NCBI GenBank assembly: GCA_017517705.1
Contig: JAFWYM010000004.1
Span: 1 to 41,711, forward strand
Direction of reading: 5' to 3'
DNA length: 41,711 bases
From: Alistipes sp.
GTDB lineage: Bacteria; Bacteroidota; Bacteroidia; Bacteroidales; Rikenellaceae
Shown here: positions 14,190 to 23,863 of the stretch, piece after piece
Layout: every line of letters starts with the position of its first letter
Position numbering within the stretch: the first letter of the stretch is position 1
Notes under the pieces: model-generated
What the model was told of the DNA's origin: nothing
What the model saw: only the letters and a program-made list of their open reading frames with translations
Databases searched by the model: none
Translations under genes and position numbers: made by a program

Positions 14190-15107
14190 ATGGCTGCTGA
14201 AACATATCATATACCTGTGATGCTTGGCGAGTGTATCAATGCGCTCGACATCAAGCCCGATGGCATCTACGTAGACCTCACGATGGGTGGCGGTGGCCAC
14301 ACACGCGAGATACTGAAGCACCTCGGCCCCGAGGGTCACCTCTACTCCTTAGACCAGGATCCCGACGCCCAGGCCAATGCCCCGGTTGATGCTCGCCACA
14401 CCTTCATTGCCTCGAACTTCCGCTTCCTGCGCGGAGCGCTACGCCTGCGTGGCGTCGAGCATGTTGACGGCATCCTCGCCGACCTCGGAGTATCGTCGCA
14501 CCACTTCGATGCCAAGCATCGTGGCTTCTCGTTCCGTGGCGAGGCACCTCTGGATATGCGTATGAATACCCGCGGGGGGCGCACAGCGGCAGACATCGTC
14601 AACACATACACAAATGATGCCTTAACGCGCATCTTTGCCGAATATGGCGAGCTCGACACCACGTGGAAGATAGCAAACTGCATAGAGCGCGCCCGTAGCC
14701 AGAAGCCTATAACGACGACAGCGGAGCTGGTCGAGGCGGTGAAGCCCTGCACGCCACCGAAGGATGAGGCCAAGTTCCTCACCAAGCTATTCCAGGCGCT
14801 ACGCATAGAGCTCAATGGCGAGATGGAGGCGCTCAAGATGGCCTTAGAGCAGAGTCTCAAGATACTCAAGCCCGAGGGGCGTCTGGTGGTAATGTCGTAC
14901 CACTCACTCGAAGACCGCATCGTGAAAAACTTTATGCGTAGTGGCAATACCGAAGGGCGCATAGAGAAGGACTTCTTCGGTCGCCAGAATACACCCTTTA
15001 AACTTATAACTCGCAAGGCCATCACCCCTACCGCCGAGGAGTTGGAGCGTAACACACGCTCGCGCAGTGCCAAGCTGCGCGTAGCAGAAAAGATCGACAT
15101 CGAATAG
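14190..15107 (+). CDS. rsmH: 16S rRNA (cytosine1402-N4)-methyltransferase
   Basis: RsmH (MraW) methylates N4 of C1402 in the ribosomal P site of 16S rRNA using SAM. The 305-residue protein has the SAM-binding motif DLTMGGGGHT (29-38), LADLGVSSHHFD, the FSFRGEAPLDMRMN block and the C-terminal MSYHSLEDRIVKNFM, all typical of the family. It opens the dcw cluster here; the usual mraZ gene in front is absent, replaced by a converging-side acyltransferase. The next gene starts 2 bp after the stop codon. Confidence 0.96.
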   Translation: MAAETYHIPVMLGECINALDIKPDGIYVDLTMGGGGHTREILKHLGPEGHLYSLDQDPDAQANAPVDARHTFIASNFRFLRGALRLRGVEHVDGILADLGVSSHHFDAKHRGFSFRGEAPLDMRMNTRGGRTAADIVNTYTNDALTRIFAEYGELDTTWKIANCIERARSQKPITTTAELVEAVKPCTPPKDEAKFLTKLFQALRIELNGEMEALKMALEQSLKILKPEGRLVVMSYHSLEDRIVKNFMRSGNTEGRIEKDFFGRQNTPFKLITRKAITPTAEELERNTRSRSAKLRVAEKIDIE

Positions 15108-15109
15108 TT

Positions 15110-15607
15110 ATGACACGACACATCAACGACATAGAAGAGACTGGGGCGACTCAGGAGGCTACACGTGACCGCATACGTCGCGAGGTTATCTTCGTCGATA
15201 CTGAGAGCCACGGCGACGCAGACACTGAGGATGACGCAGTGACTGAGAGCAATGAGGAGAGCGCCGGCAGGGCAGCGACACAGAAGCAGGAGAGAGAGGA
15301 GAAGCCGTGGATGATATTTACCACCGGCTCGATACTCACCGACGGCACACTCCCCTACCACCGCTACTTCATCGCTATCGCTGCGATGTGCTTCTTGAGC
15401 ATCTTCCTCACATTCATGTCGCTGAATGCCGACAGAGAGTATCGCCTGCGTGAGAAGTACGCCTCGGTACTCAAGGAGCGCGCCGTACTCAAGGAGGAGG
15501 AGCGCTACGGCCTATCATCGAAGAATGCCGTGCAGAGACGCCTGAAGGAGCACGGCATAGAGTTGATAGACCTCTCGAACGATAGCAGGCTCATAGAACG
15601 CAAGTAA
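15110..15607 (+). CDS. ftsL: FtsL-like cell division protein
   Basis: This 165-residue bitopic membrane protein is assigned mainly from position between rsmH and ftsI plus topology. A long, acidic N-terminal cytoplasmic tail (about 1-80, rich in Asp, Glu and Thr) is followed by one membrane segment (about 86-106). A periplasmic coiled-coil-like part (about 108-165) has the pattern REKYASVLKERAVLKEEERY. FtsL bridges the FtsQB and FtsWI division complexes. The cytoplasmic tail is longer than the roughly 35 residues of E. coli FtsL. The sequence itself is poorly conserved, so the name is inferential. Confidence 0.78.
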   Translation: MTRHINDIEETGATQEATRDRIRREVIFVDTESHGDADTEDDAVTESNEESAGRAATQKQEREEKPWMIFTTGSILTDGTLPYHRYFIAIAAMCFLSIFLTFMSLNADREYRLREKYASVLKERAVLKEEERYGLSSKNAVQRRLKEHGIELIDLSNDSRLIERK

Positions 15608-15615
15608 AAACACCC

Positions 15616-17979
15616 ATGCGCAACATGAACAAGAAAGAGACACGTGGGGGCAAGCCCTCAACACACGATAGTACAACAGGAGCCAAGAGGAGCACCAAGA
15701 AGGGCGTAGCCAAGCGCGACATCATCTCGCGCGTGAAGTCGCTATATGCCGCCTTCATACTCATAGCCCTCTTAGTCGTAGCGCGCCTCGTTTGGGTCAT
15801 CTGGATAAGTCCCTCGGTGCGTCACAACGCCGAGGTGATGAACGAGGGCATCTACCGCTACCAGCCCATCAAGGCACACCAGGGCACAATATTCTCGCGC
15901 GACGGCGAGCCATTAGCCATCTCGAGCCTACGCTACGACGTGGTGCTCGACTTCCGCTCGGAGGGTATGCGCGAGGCCGACACGGAGGCTTATGCCGCGA
16001 ATGTAGACTCTCTGGCGCAACTCCTTGCCAGCTACTTCAGCAAGGAGGATGCTGCCGAACACAACTACACATATATCTCTGCCGAGGAGTATCGCCAGCG
16101 CCTACTTCATAAGCGCGAGGAGGCTCGCGACCGTGGCTTCAGGGTCATGCCCCGCATCATTACCATCGACGAGTGGGATATGATGCGCCGCAGCTACCCC
16201 ATCTTCAACGGTAACATGGGCTACGTGTATAGCGCCAACCCTGTGCAGAAGCGTCTATACCCCTCGGACGATGTGGCACGACAGACCATAGGTCGCCACG
16301 ACACACTCGTGGTCGATGGCAAGAAGGTGCCGGGCACGGGACTCGAGCTTATGTATCACGATGAGCTCAATGGCAGCGATGGTCTGAGCAAGGAGCAGTG
16401 GATAGCCCACGGCTTCTGGACACGTGTCAGCGACAAGCACAACCGCCCCGCGGTCAATGGCTGCGACGTGATAACGACGATAGATGCCGGCCTGCAGCGC
16501 TTAGCACACGAGCGTCTCGACACGATGCTCCGCCGCCAGCACGCCTCGTTTGGTGTGGCTATAGTAATGGAGGTGGAGACGGGTAACATCCTCACGATGG
16601 TGAGCCTCGGCTCGGGCAAGGAGCGTGGCACGACATATAGCGAGAGGGTCTTCAACCACGCCATAAAGACCAAGATGTGTCCCGGCTCGACGATGAAGCT
16701 CGCAACGACAATGGCGCTCCTGGAGATTGGCGACTACACGCTCGACACGAGGGTAGACCTCGAACACTCACGCCCGGGACGCCCCTTGCGCATTGGCGCC
16801 GTCAGGGTGGAGGACTCGCACGACGTGGCGGGCAAGGATAATGACAGCCATGTGACGCTGAAGGAGGCCTTTGCACACTCCTCGAACGTATACTTTGCCA
16901 AGGCCGTATACGACAAATTCAAAGACGACCCTGCGAAGTATACCAACTATCTCGCCAAGCTCGGCTTCACCAGCGACGTGGGCCTCGCGGAGTATGGCGA
17001 GCCTAAGGGGCAGATGAAGATGGCCGGAACCACGGAGTGGAACACCGATGGCAGCACAGCCTCACGCCTCCCGCGCTTAGCCTACGGCTACGAGGTGGAG
17101 GTGCCACCAATCCACATGATCACCTTCTACAACGGCGTGGCTAACGACGGACGCATGGTCGCACCACGCCTCGTGGATCGTATCGAGCGCGATGGTAAAG
17201 TGGTTGAGCGCCCACCCGTGGTTACGCTCAATAATCGTATGTGCTCGAAGAAGACATTGGCATTGCTCGACACCTGCCTTGCCGCAGCATCCCTACGCAC
17301 GGGCACCAAGTTTCGCGACCTGCCCATACCCTTTGGCTGCAAGACCGGCACCGCGCAGGTATGGTCCAACTTCGTGTCGCAGGGCATCATCGACCATGAG
17401 CAGATGGCCAACGGCATGACCCCCAGCGACGACCACTACTACTACGGCTCGATAGTATGCACTATGCCCCAGGAGCGACCCAAATATACGATTCTTGTTG
17501 CTGTGTGCAAGCAGCAGACCAAGACACACCCCTCGTACTACGGCATCGATCTCGCGGGCCCCGTGGCGGCAGATATTATGGAGTACATATATGCCACTGA
17601 CCCCTCGCTGCACGCAACGATAGAGACACCCCCCTCGCCCTATGCCCCCACACACATCAAGGGTGGCGACACACGCTACGTGGCGAAGGTGAGTCACACG
17701 CTGGCATCGCAGACCCAGAACGATAGCGAGGGTAAGGCCTGGAGCACGACAACGACAGATGTTGGCGGCCACACAACGCTCACGGGCATAACCACACAGA
17801 AGGGCATCGTCCCCGACGTGCGCGGCATGGGTCTCTCGGATGCCCTCTACCTACTCGAGAGCATGGGTCTCACGGTGACACACTCGGGGAGCGGACGCAT
17901 AAAGACACAGAGCCTCCTTGCGGGTTATAGGACGGACGCGGAGGAGAGAGGTACGATACACCTGACACTTGAACGATGA
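15616..17979 (+). CDS. ftsI: Penicillin-binding protein, division-specific transpeptidase (FtsI/PBP3-type) with PASTA domain
   Basis: This is the monofunctional DD-transpeptidase that crosslinks septal peptidoglycan together with FtsW. The 787-residue protein has a basic N-terminus, one membrane anchor (about 40-60), the pedestal domain, and the transpeptidase motifs SxxK (Ser358, Lys361), SSN (422-424) and KTGT (576-579). A C-terminal PASTA domain (about 730-787, starting VPDVRGMGLSDALYLLE) is present, as in many Bacteroidota and Gram-positive homologues but not in E. coli FtsI. It starts 8 bp after ftsL; a second ATG in frame at 15625 is possible. Confidence 0.94.
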   Translation: MRNMNKKETRGGKPSTHDSTTGAKRSTKKGVAKRDIISRVKSLYAAFILIALLVVARLVWVIWISPSVRHNAEVMNEGIYRYQPIKAHQGTIFSRDGEPLAISSLRYDVVLDFRSEGMREADTEAYAANVDSLAQLLASYFSKEDAAEHNYTYISAEEYRQRLLHKREEARDRGFRVMPRIITIDEWDMMRRSYPIFNGNMGYVYSANPVQKRLYPSDDVARQTIGRHDTLVVDGKKVPGTGLELMYHDELNGSDGLSKEQWIAHGFWTRVSDKHNRPAVNGCDVITTIDAGLQRLAHERLDTMLRRQHASFGVAIVMEVETGNILTMVSLGSGKERGTTYSERVFNHAIKTKMCPGSTMKLATTMALLEIGDYTLDTRVDLEHSRPGRPLRIGAVRVEDSHDVAGKDNDSHVTLKEAFAHSSNVYFAKAVYDKFKDDPAKYTNYLAKLGFTSDVGLAEYGEPKGQMKMAGTTEWNTDGSTASRLPRLAYGYEVEVPPIHMITFYNGVANDGRMVAPRLVDRIERDGKVVERPPVVTLNNRMCSKKTLALLDTCLAAASLRTGTKFRDLPIPFGCKTGTAQVWSNFVSQGIIDHEQMANGMTPSDDHYYYGSIVCTMPQERPKYTILVAVCKQQTKTHPSYYGIDLAGPVAADIMEYIYATDPSLHATIETPPSPYAPTHIKGGDTRYVAKVSHTLASQTQNDSEGKAWSTTTTDVGGHTTLTGITTQKGIVPDVRGMGLSDALYLLESMGLTVTHSGSGRIKTQSLLAGYRTDAEERGTIHLTLER

Positions 17980-18010
17980 TATACCCCCTAAGATTTGAGA
18001 TACAACTACG

Positions 18011-19468
18011 ATGAAACGACTGAATGAGTTGCTCGACGATGTTCGAGCCATAGAGATAATAGAGGCGGGAAACCCCGCAATTGAGGCCCTCACATACGAC
18101 TCGCGTGCCGTGGAGGCGGGAGGTTGCTTCTTCGCCGTGAAGGGCACGGCGAGCGATGGACATAGCTACATCGACGCAGCCATCGAGCGTGGCGCCGTGG
18201 CTGTGGTGTGCCAGATAGTCCCGGAGCATCGCGCCGAGGGCGTGACATACATTCGCGTGGAGGATAGCAACATAGCTATGGCAGCTATGGCAGCAGCATT
18301 TTACGGCCACCCCACGCGCGAACTTAAGCTCGTGGGCGTGACCGGCACAAACGGCAAAACCACAACAGCAACGCTCCTCTACGATATGTTTACGGCTATG
18401 GGCTACACCGCGGGACTCATATCTACGGTGGTATACCGCATAGGTAGTCGCAGCATTGCCTCGACACATACCACGCCCGATGCCATACGCCTCAATGCCA
18501 TGATGCGCGAGATGGTCGACGAGGGGTGCGACTACTGCTTTATGGAGGTGTCGTCGCACGCCGCAGCGCAGCACCGCATCGATGGTCTGCACTTCACGGG
18601 GGCTCTCTTCACAAACCTCACACACGACCACCTCGACTACCACGGCACATACAAGGAGTATATACGTGCAAAGAAATCCTTCTTCGACGCGCTGGATAGG
18701 GATGCCTGGGTGGTGACCAACAGCGATGACCGCAATGGCGACGTTATGGTGCAGAACTGTCGCGCGAGGGTGCGCCGACTGTCACTGCGCTCCATGGCCG
18801 ACTATCGCACGAAGATCATCGAGATGCACACCGACGGTATGCTTCTAAACATCGATGGCGAGGAGCTGTGGGTTAAGTTCACGGGGCGCTTCAATGCCTA
18901 CAACCTTACGACGGTATATGCCGCAGCGACACTTCTCGGCATCGATAAGATGGAGGTGCTCACGACACTCTCGATGCTCACACCTGTGAGTGGTCGCTTC
19001 GAGACCATCACGGCGGCGGATGGCACCATGGCCATCGTGGACTATGCCCATACACCCGATGCGCTGGAGAATGTCATCGCCACCATCGAGGAGGTGCGCA
19101 CCGACGATCGAAAGCTTATTGTCGTGGTGGGCTGTGGTGGCGACCGCGACCGCACGAAGCGCCCGGAGATGGCAGCCATAGCCGTGAAGCACGCCACGAC
19201 GACGATATTTACCTCCGACAACCCGCGCACGGAGGATCCCGAGGCCATCCTCGACGATATGATTGCCGGCGTGGGCGACAGGCGCAACTACCTACGTATC
19301 AGCGACCGCAGGGAGGCGATACGCACCGCGGCAATGCTTGCCGGCAGGGGCGACATCATCCTCATTGCCGGCAAGGGACATGAGGACTACCAGATTATAG
19401 GTACGCAGAAGCACCACTTCGACGACCGCGAGGAGATACGTGCAGCGCTTCTTACATCACACAACTAA
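18011..19468 (+). CDS. murE: UDP-N-acetylmuramoyl-L-alanyl-D-glutamate--2,6-diaminopimelate ligase
   Basis: MurE adds the third stem-peptide residue to the peptidoglycan precursor in an ATP-dependent step. The 485-residue protein has the three-domain Mur ligase fold with P-loop GTNGKTT (112-118), the central EVSSHA and [10 protein letters not shown] motifs, and [12 protein letters not shown]. The specificity motif DNPR (403-406) predicts meso-diaminopimelate rather than lysine as substrate. Length is normal. Confidence 0.95.
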   Translation: MKRLNELLDDVRAIEIIEAGNPAIEALTYDSRAVEAGGCFFAVKGTASDGHSYIDAAIERGAVAVVCQIVPEHRAEGVTYIRVEDSNIAMAAMAAAFYGHPTRELKLVGVTGTNGKTTTATLLYDMFTAMGYTAGLISTVVYRIGSRSIASTHTTPDAIRLNAMMREMVDEGCDYCFMEVSSHAAAQHRIDGLHFTGALFTNLTHDHLDYHGTYKEYIRAKKSFFDALDRDAWVVTNSDDRNGDVMVQNCRARVRRLSLRSMADYRTKIIEMHTDGMLLNIDGEELWVKFTGRFNAYNLTTVYAAATLLGIDKMEVLTTLSMLTPVSGRFETITAADGTMAIVDYAHTPDALENVIATIEEVRTDDRKLIVVVGCGGDRDRTKRPEMAAIAVKHATTTIFTSDNPRTEDPEAILDDMIAGVGDRRNYLRISDRREAIRTAAMLAGRGDIILIAGKGHEDYQIIGTQKHHFDDREEIRAALLTSHN

Positions 19469-19503
19469 CCTACACTACCCAAACAGTTAAAAACTTACAC
19501 ACA

Positions 19504-20751
19504 ATGCTATACAGACTTTTTGAGTATCTCAACGACAACACCGACCTGCCGGGAATGCGTATTGGCGAGTATATATCATTCCGCTCGGCAGCGGCCATCA
19601 TCCTCTCGCTGCTTATCGCCATCATCATCGGCAAGCGCATCATACGCTTCTTGAAGCGTAAGCAGATAGGCGAGGATATACGCGACCTCGGCCTCGAGGG
19701 TCAGCTGCAGAAGAGAGGCACGCCGACCATGGGTGGCATCATCATCATCGCTGCTGTGGTCATCCCCGTGCTACTATTTGGCGACCTTGAGAATGTATAC
19801 ATACAACTCATGCTCATCTCGACGTTGTGGCTCGGCTTCATCGGTGGCTTGGATGACTATATCAAGGTCTTCCGCCATAAGAAGGAGGGACTCAAGGGGC
19901 GCTTCAAGATTGTCGGACAGGTGGGCCTGGGTATCATCGTGGGCACGACAATGTGGCTCTCGGAGGATATCGTCATCCACGAGAAGACCTTCGAGACCAA
20001 CAACTACACCATCATCGACAACGAGACCGGCCGCGAGGTGGATAGCTACACACAGAGGGTCGTGGTGAGCACCACGGCAGAGAAGAGCTCTAAGACCTCC
20101 ATCCCCTTCCTCAAGGATACGGAGCTCGACTATAAGATACTCACGGGGGGCAACGACACGTTGGCATGGCTGCTATATATCGTCGTAGCCATCTTTGTCA
20201 TCACGGCCGTGTCGAATGGCGCCAACCTCACGGATGGCATCGACGGCCTGCTTACGGGCGTCTCGGTGCCCATAGTCCTTGTGCTCGGTATCCTTGCCTA
20301 CCTCTCGGGCCATATCATCTACTCGGACTACCTCAACATTATGTATATCCCCGATAGCGGTGAGCTCATCGTCTTTGCTGCGGCCTTTGCGGGTGCGCTC
20401 ATAGGCTTCCTGTGGTATAACTCCTTCCCTGCGCAGATATTTATGGGCGACACGGGCTCGCTCACCATCGGTGGCATCATCGCCGTCTTTGCGCTCTGCA
20501 TACGCAAGGAGCTGCTCCTACCGCTGCTGTGCGGCGTCTTTCTGGTGGAGGCGCTCTCTGTCATGGTGCAGGTGGGCTACTTCAAGTACACAAAACGCAA
20601 GTATGGTGAGGGGCGTCGCATACTCCTTATGTCCCCCATCCACCACCACTACCAGAAGAAGGGACTGTTCGAGACCAAGATTATGATGCGCTTCTTTATC
20701 GTATCGCTTCTTCTCGCAGCCCTCACACTCGTAACACTCAAGATTCAGTAA
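19504..20751 (+). CDS. mraY: Phospho-N-acetylmuramoyl-pentapeptide-transferase
   Basis: MraY attaches phospho-MurNAc-pentapeptide to undecaprenyl phosphate to form lipid I in the inner membrane. The 415-residue polytopic protein has the magnesium and substrate motifs [16 protein letters not shown] (241-249) and GDTGSL, and the histidine motif SPIHHHYQ. It is longer than the 360-residue E. coli enzyme because of an insert at about 155-205 (around [14 protein letters not shown] and [10 protein letters not shown]), as I expect for Bacteroidota forms. The start at 19504 follows a 35-bp gap. Confidence 0.96.
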   Translation: MLYRLFEYLNDNTDLPGMRIGEYISFRSAAAIILSLLIAIIIGKRIIRFLKRKQIGEDIRDLGLEGQLQKRGTPTMGGIIIIAAVVIPVLLFGDLENVYIQLMLISTLWLGFIGGLDDYIKVFRHKKEGLKGRFKIVGQVGLGIIVGTTMWLSEDIVIHEKTFETNNYTIIDNETGREVDSYTQRVVVSTTAEKSSKTSIPFLKDTELDYKILTGGNDTLAWLLYIVVAIFVITAVSNGANLTDGIDGLLTGVSVPIVLVLGILAYLSGHIIYSDYLNIMYIPDSGELIVFAAAFAGALIGFLWYNSFPAQIFMGDTGSLTIGGIIAVFALCIRKELLLPLLCGVFLVEALSVMVQVGYFKYTKRKYGEGRRILLMSPIHHHYQKKGLFETKIMMRFFIVSLLLAALTLVTLKIQ

Positions 20752-20769
20752 CCGACAAATCGCAAATAT

Positions 20770-22137
20770 ATGAAACGCAAGATAGTAGTTCTCGGAGGTG
20801 GTATCTCGGGCTATGGCTCGGCGATACTGGCCAAGAAAAAAGGATTCGACACATTCCTCTCGGATATGGGTACGATTGCACCCAAGTTTCGCGAGAGACT
20901 CGACGAGTGGGGCGTGGAGTATGAGGAGGGCAGGCACACCGAGGAGCGCATCCTCGATGCCAACGAGGTGATAAAATCGCCCGGCATACCCGACACAGCA
21001 CCCATCGTAGTAAAGATTCGCGAGCGCGGTATACCCGTAATCTCGGAGATAGAGTTTGCAGCGCGCTACAAGGGTGTGGCTAAGACCATCTGCATAACGG
21101 GCTCAAACGGCAAGACAACGACAACATCGCTCATATACAAGATTATGCGCGATGCCGGACGTAAGGTGTCGCTCGGCGGTAACATAGGCGAGAGCTTCGC
21201 ATACTCCGTAGCCACAGAGAAGCACTTCTGGCATGTCTTGGAGCTCAGTTCGTTCCAGCTCGACGGATGTTTCAAGTTCAAGGCCGACATCGGCGTATTG
21301 ATGAACATCACGCCCGACCATCTCGACCGCTACGACTACAAACTCGAGAACTACGCCCGCTCGAAGATGCGCATAGCGGAGAATCAGACCGCAGCCGACG
21401 CCTTTATCTTCTCGGCCGACGACGAGCTTACGCAGCAGATGCTCGCCGAGATGGATAACGGCCTACGTGCACGTCAGCTACCCTTTGCCATAAACACGGC
21501 CATAGCCAGTGGCGATGGCGATGCCATACTCGAGGGTCACACCTTCACCGCCACCGTAGGCTCCAAGAGCGTGACGGTAGATACGCGCAAGATGCAGATC
21601 GAGGGTATGCACAACGTATACAACGCCATGGCTGCAGCCCTCGCAACACTCGCCGCGGGCATCGACCCCAAGCAGATAAAGCGCTCGATATACGACTTCT
21701 CGCCCGTGGAGCACCGCTTAGAGCCCGCAGGCACGGATAACGACATACAGTGGGTGAACGACTCGAAGGCAACGAACGTAGACTCGGTATGGTATGCTCT
21801 CGAGAGCATGAAGCGCCCGACGGTATGGATTGCCGGAGGTACGGACAAGGGCAACGACTACACTCCGCTCAAGGAGTTTGCCCGCAAGAAGGTCAAGGCG
21901 CTAATATGTATGGGCGTGGACAACACCAAGCTCCTCAGGGAGTTTGAGGGCATCGTCCCCATCATCCATGACTGTCACACCTTCGAGGAGGCGATGATAG
22001 CGGCACGCAAGGAGGCCACGGAGGGCGACACCGTGCTCCTCTCGCCTGCGTGTGCGAGCTTCGACCTCTTCCGCAACTACGAGGAGCGCGGCCGTATGTT
22101 CAAGGCGTGGGTCAAGGAGAACGTACTCAACAAATAG
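20770..22137 (+). CDS. murD: UDP-N-acetylmuramoylalanine--D-glutamate ligase
   Basis: MurD adds D-glutamate to UDP-MurNAc-L-Ala. The 455-residue protein starts with the Rossmann-like UDP-binding domain (VLGGGISGYGSAILA). It has the ATP P-loop TGSNGKTTTT (110-119), NITPDHLDRY, the HRLE motif, NDSKATNVDS in the third domain and the LLSPACASFD signature near the C-terminus. All are typical of MurD. Confidence 0.96.
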   Translation: MKRKIVVLGGGISGYGSAILAKKKGFDTFLSDMGTIAPKFRERLDEWGVEYEEGRHTEERILDANEVIKSPGIPDTAPIVVKIRERGIPVISEIEFAARYKGVAKTICITGSNGKTTTTSLIYKIMRDAGRKVSLGGNIGESFAYSVATEKHFWHVLELSSFQLDGCFKFKADIGVLMNITPDHLDRYDYKLENYARSKMRIAENQTAADAFIFSADDELTQQMLAEMDNGLRARQLPFAINTAIASGDGDAILEGHTFTATVGSKSVTVDTRKMQIEGMHNVYNAMAAALATLAAGIDPKQIKRSIYDFSPVEHRLEPAGTDNDIQWVNDSKATNVDSVWYALESMKRPTVWIAGGTDKGNDYTPLKEFARKKVKALICMGVDNTKLLREFEGIVPIIHDCHTFEEAMIAARKEATEGDTVLLSPACASFDLFRNYEERGRMFKAWVKENVLNK

Positions 22138-22146
22138 TCGGCATAT

Positions 22147-23409
22147 ATGGACGATAGACGAGAAAGAACAGGCGCCGAGGCTGCCGAGGAGCTTCTCACC
22201 TCGCGCCGCCGCATACTCGAGGGCGACCGCACGCTATGGATCATATATGGCGTGCTGCTGGTGGTGTCGATCCTCGTGGTCTACTCCTCGACGGCGAAGA
22301 TGGCCTACGACATAACGTCGCGAATGACGACGACGGACTCGCTACGACAGCAGCTTATGCTCGTCGTGGCGCTCTCTATGCCCGTGATATTCATCGCCCA
22401 CAAGATAAACTACACCTTCTACCGTCGCTGGACGCCGGTGCTGTACTACCTCTTCGTGGTGCTCACACTCGCGACATACTTCGTGGGCTCGACAACAAAT
22501 GGCGCGGCACGCTGGCTACCCATAGGCCCCTTCCAGTTCCAGCCCTCCGAGGGACTCAAGATATTTACCATACTGATGCTCGCGCGACGTATGGAGAAGC
22601 GCCAGGATAGCATCAACAACATTAAGTTGCTGCCTACATCCTTCCGCCTCAAGGATGAGAAGCAGAAGCAGATACTCCGCGAAAATACGCTGCCAATACT
22701 TGGCCCCGTGATTCTCTCGTGCGTGGTGATACTCCCGGCACACACATCCTCGGCCGTGCTCATCTTCCTGGCCTCGGTGATAATGCTCTACATCGGACGT
22801 GTGGCTAAGAGCGAGATTATGAAGTTCACGCTTCTGGTCGTTGCCGCAGGCACCATAGGTCTTACACTCCTATCGATGGTAGGCATAGGCCGTGGAGACA
22901 CCGCCAGTGGACGCCTCTCGACGTGGGTGAAGGAGTGGACGACGGATGGTAAAAAGGAGTATGTATACGAGCTCTCGGACACCGAGCGCGCGATGATAGC
23001 CATACGCAATGGCGACATCTATGGCGAGGGTGCAGGCCATAGCACCTCGCGTGCCGTGGTCATACACCCCGAGAGCGACTACGCCTACGCCTTTTTCACA
23101 TCGGAATATGGACTTATCGCCGCCGTGGTGCTCATGCTCCTATATCTGTGGATAACATTCCGCTCGATAGAGATATGTCGCCGCTGCACGATGGCCTTCC
23201 CTACGCTTATGACCGCAGGCCTTGGCCTCCTGATAACGTGCCAGGCGCTACTACACATCCTCGTGCAGGTGAACATCATACCCGAGACGGGACAGACGCT
23301 GCCTCTTATCTCGCGTGGAGGCTCGTCGCTACTGTTTACCTCGATGGCTATGGGTATGATTCTTAGCGTCAGCCGCACGAACTCTTATAACCAAGAAACG
23401 ACAAAGTAA
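22147..23409 (+). CDS. ftsW: SEDS-family peptidoglycan glycosyltransferase, FtsW-type
   Basis: FtsW polymerises lipid II at the septum, paired with FtsI. The 420-residue polytopic protein has about ten membrane segments after a charged 28-residue N-terminal tail. SEDS landmarks are ARWLPIGPFQFQPSEG, the large periplasmic loop at about 255-305, and the final block LPLISRGGSSLLFTSMAMGMIL. Placement between murD and the end of the cluster favours FtsW over RodA. Its stop codon overlaps the start of the next gene (TAATG). Confidence 0.92.
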   Translation: MDDRRERTGAEAAEELLTSRRRILEGDRTLWIIYGVLLVVSILVVYSSTAKMAYDITSRMTTTDSLRQQLMLVVALSMPVIFIAHKINYTFYRRWTPVLYYLFVVLTLATYFVGSTTNGAARWLPIGPFQFQPSEGLKIFTILMLARRMEKRQDSINNIKLLPTSFRLKDEKQKQILRENTLPILGPVILSCVVILPAHTSSAVLIFLASVIMLYIGRVAKSEIMKFTLLVVAAGTIGLTLLSMVGIGRGDTASGRLSTWVKEWTTDGKKEYVYELSDTERAMIAIRNGDIYGEGAGHSTSRAVVIHPESDYAYAFFTSEYGLIAAVVLMLLYLWITFRSIEICRRCTMAFPTLMTAGLGLLITCQALLHILVQVNIIPETGQTLPLISRGGSSLLFTSMAMGMILSVSRTNSYNQETTK

Positions 23410-23819
23410 TGAGCGACATACGATTAGACAAATACCTCTGGGCCGTGCGTGTGTTCAAGACGCGCAGCGATGCTGCCGATGCCATACGCCAAAACCGCGT
23501 AATGGTAAACGACGCCTATGCCAAGCCCTCGCGCGAGGTGAAGATTGGCGACCGCATATCGGTGCGCCGCGAGAGGGTGACATATAGCTATAAGGTGCTG
23601 GAGCTCGTATCGAGCCGCCAGCCGGCAAAGAATGTACCCCTCTACTGCCTCAACTGCACGCCACAAGAGGAGCTCGACAAGCTCAACGTGCCACACGAGA
23701 CGATCTTCGTCTTTCGCGACCGTGGCACAGGGCGCCCAACGAAGAAGGAGCGTAGGGACATCGATGCTCTGATGGATGGCTTCTACGTCGATGAGGCGTG
23801 GGACGACGACGAGGATTAA
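23409..23819 (+). CDS. S4-domain RNA-binding protein, HslR (Hsp15)-like
   Basis: The 136-residue protein opens with an S4 RNA-binding domain (RLDKYLWAVRVFKTRSDA and the VMVNDAYAKPSREV turn, about residues 5-65). A basic linker and an acidic C-terminus (DEAWDDDED) follow. E. coli Hsp15 binds stalled 50S subunits that carry nascent peptidyl-tRNA and is the closest named relative; the function here is by family. Translation is probably coupled to ftsW through the one-base stop/start overlap. Confidence 0.88.
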   Translation: MSDIRLDKYLWAVRVFKTRSDAADAIRQNRVMVNDAYAKPSREVKIGDRISVRRERVTYSYKVLELVSSRQPAKNVPLYCLNCTPQEELDKLNVPHETIFVFRDRGTGRPTKKERRDIDALMDGFYVDEAWDDDED

Positions 23820-23863
23820 CCAAAGTGTAACATAATATAAATCAAATAAATAACACAGCAATT

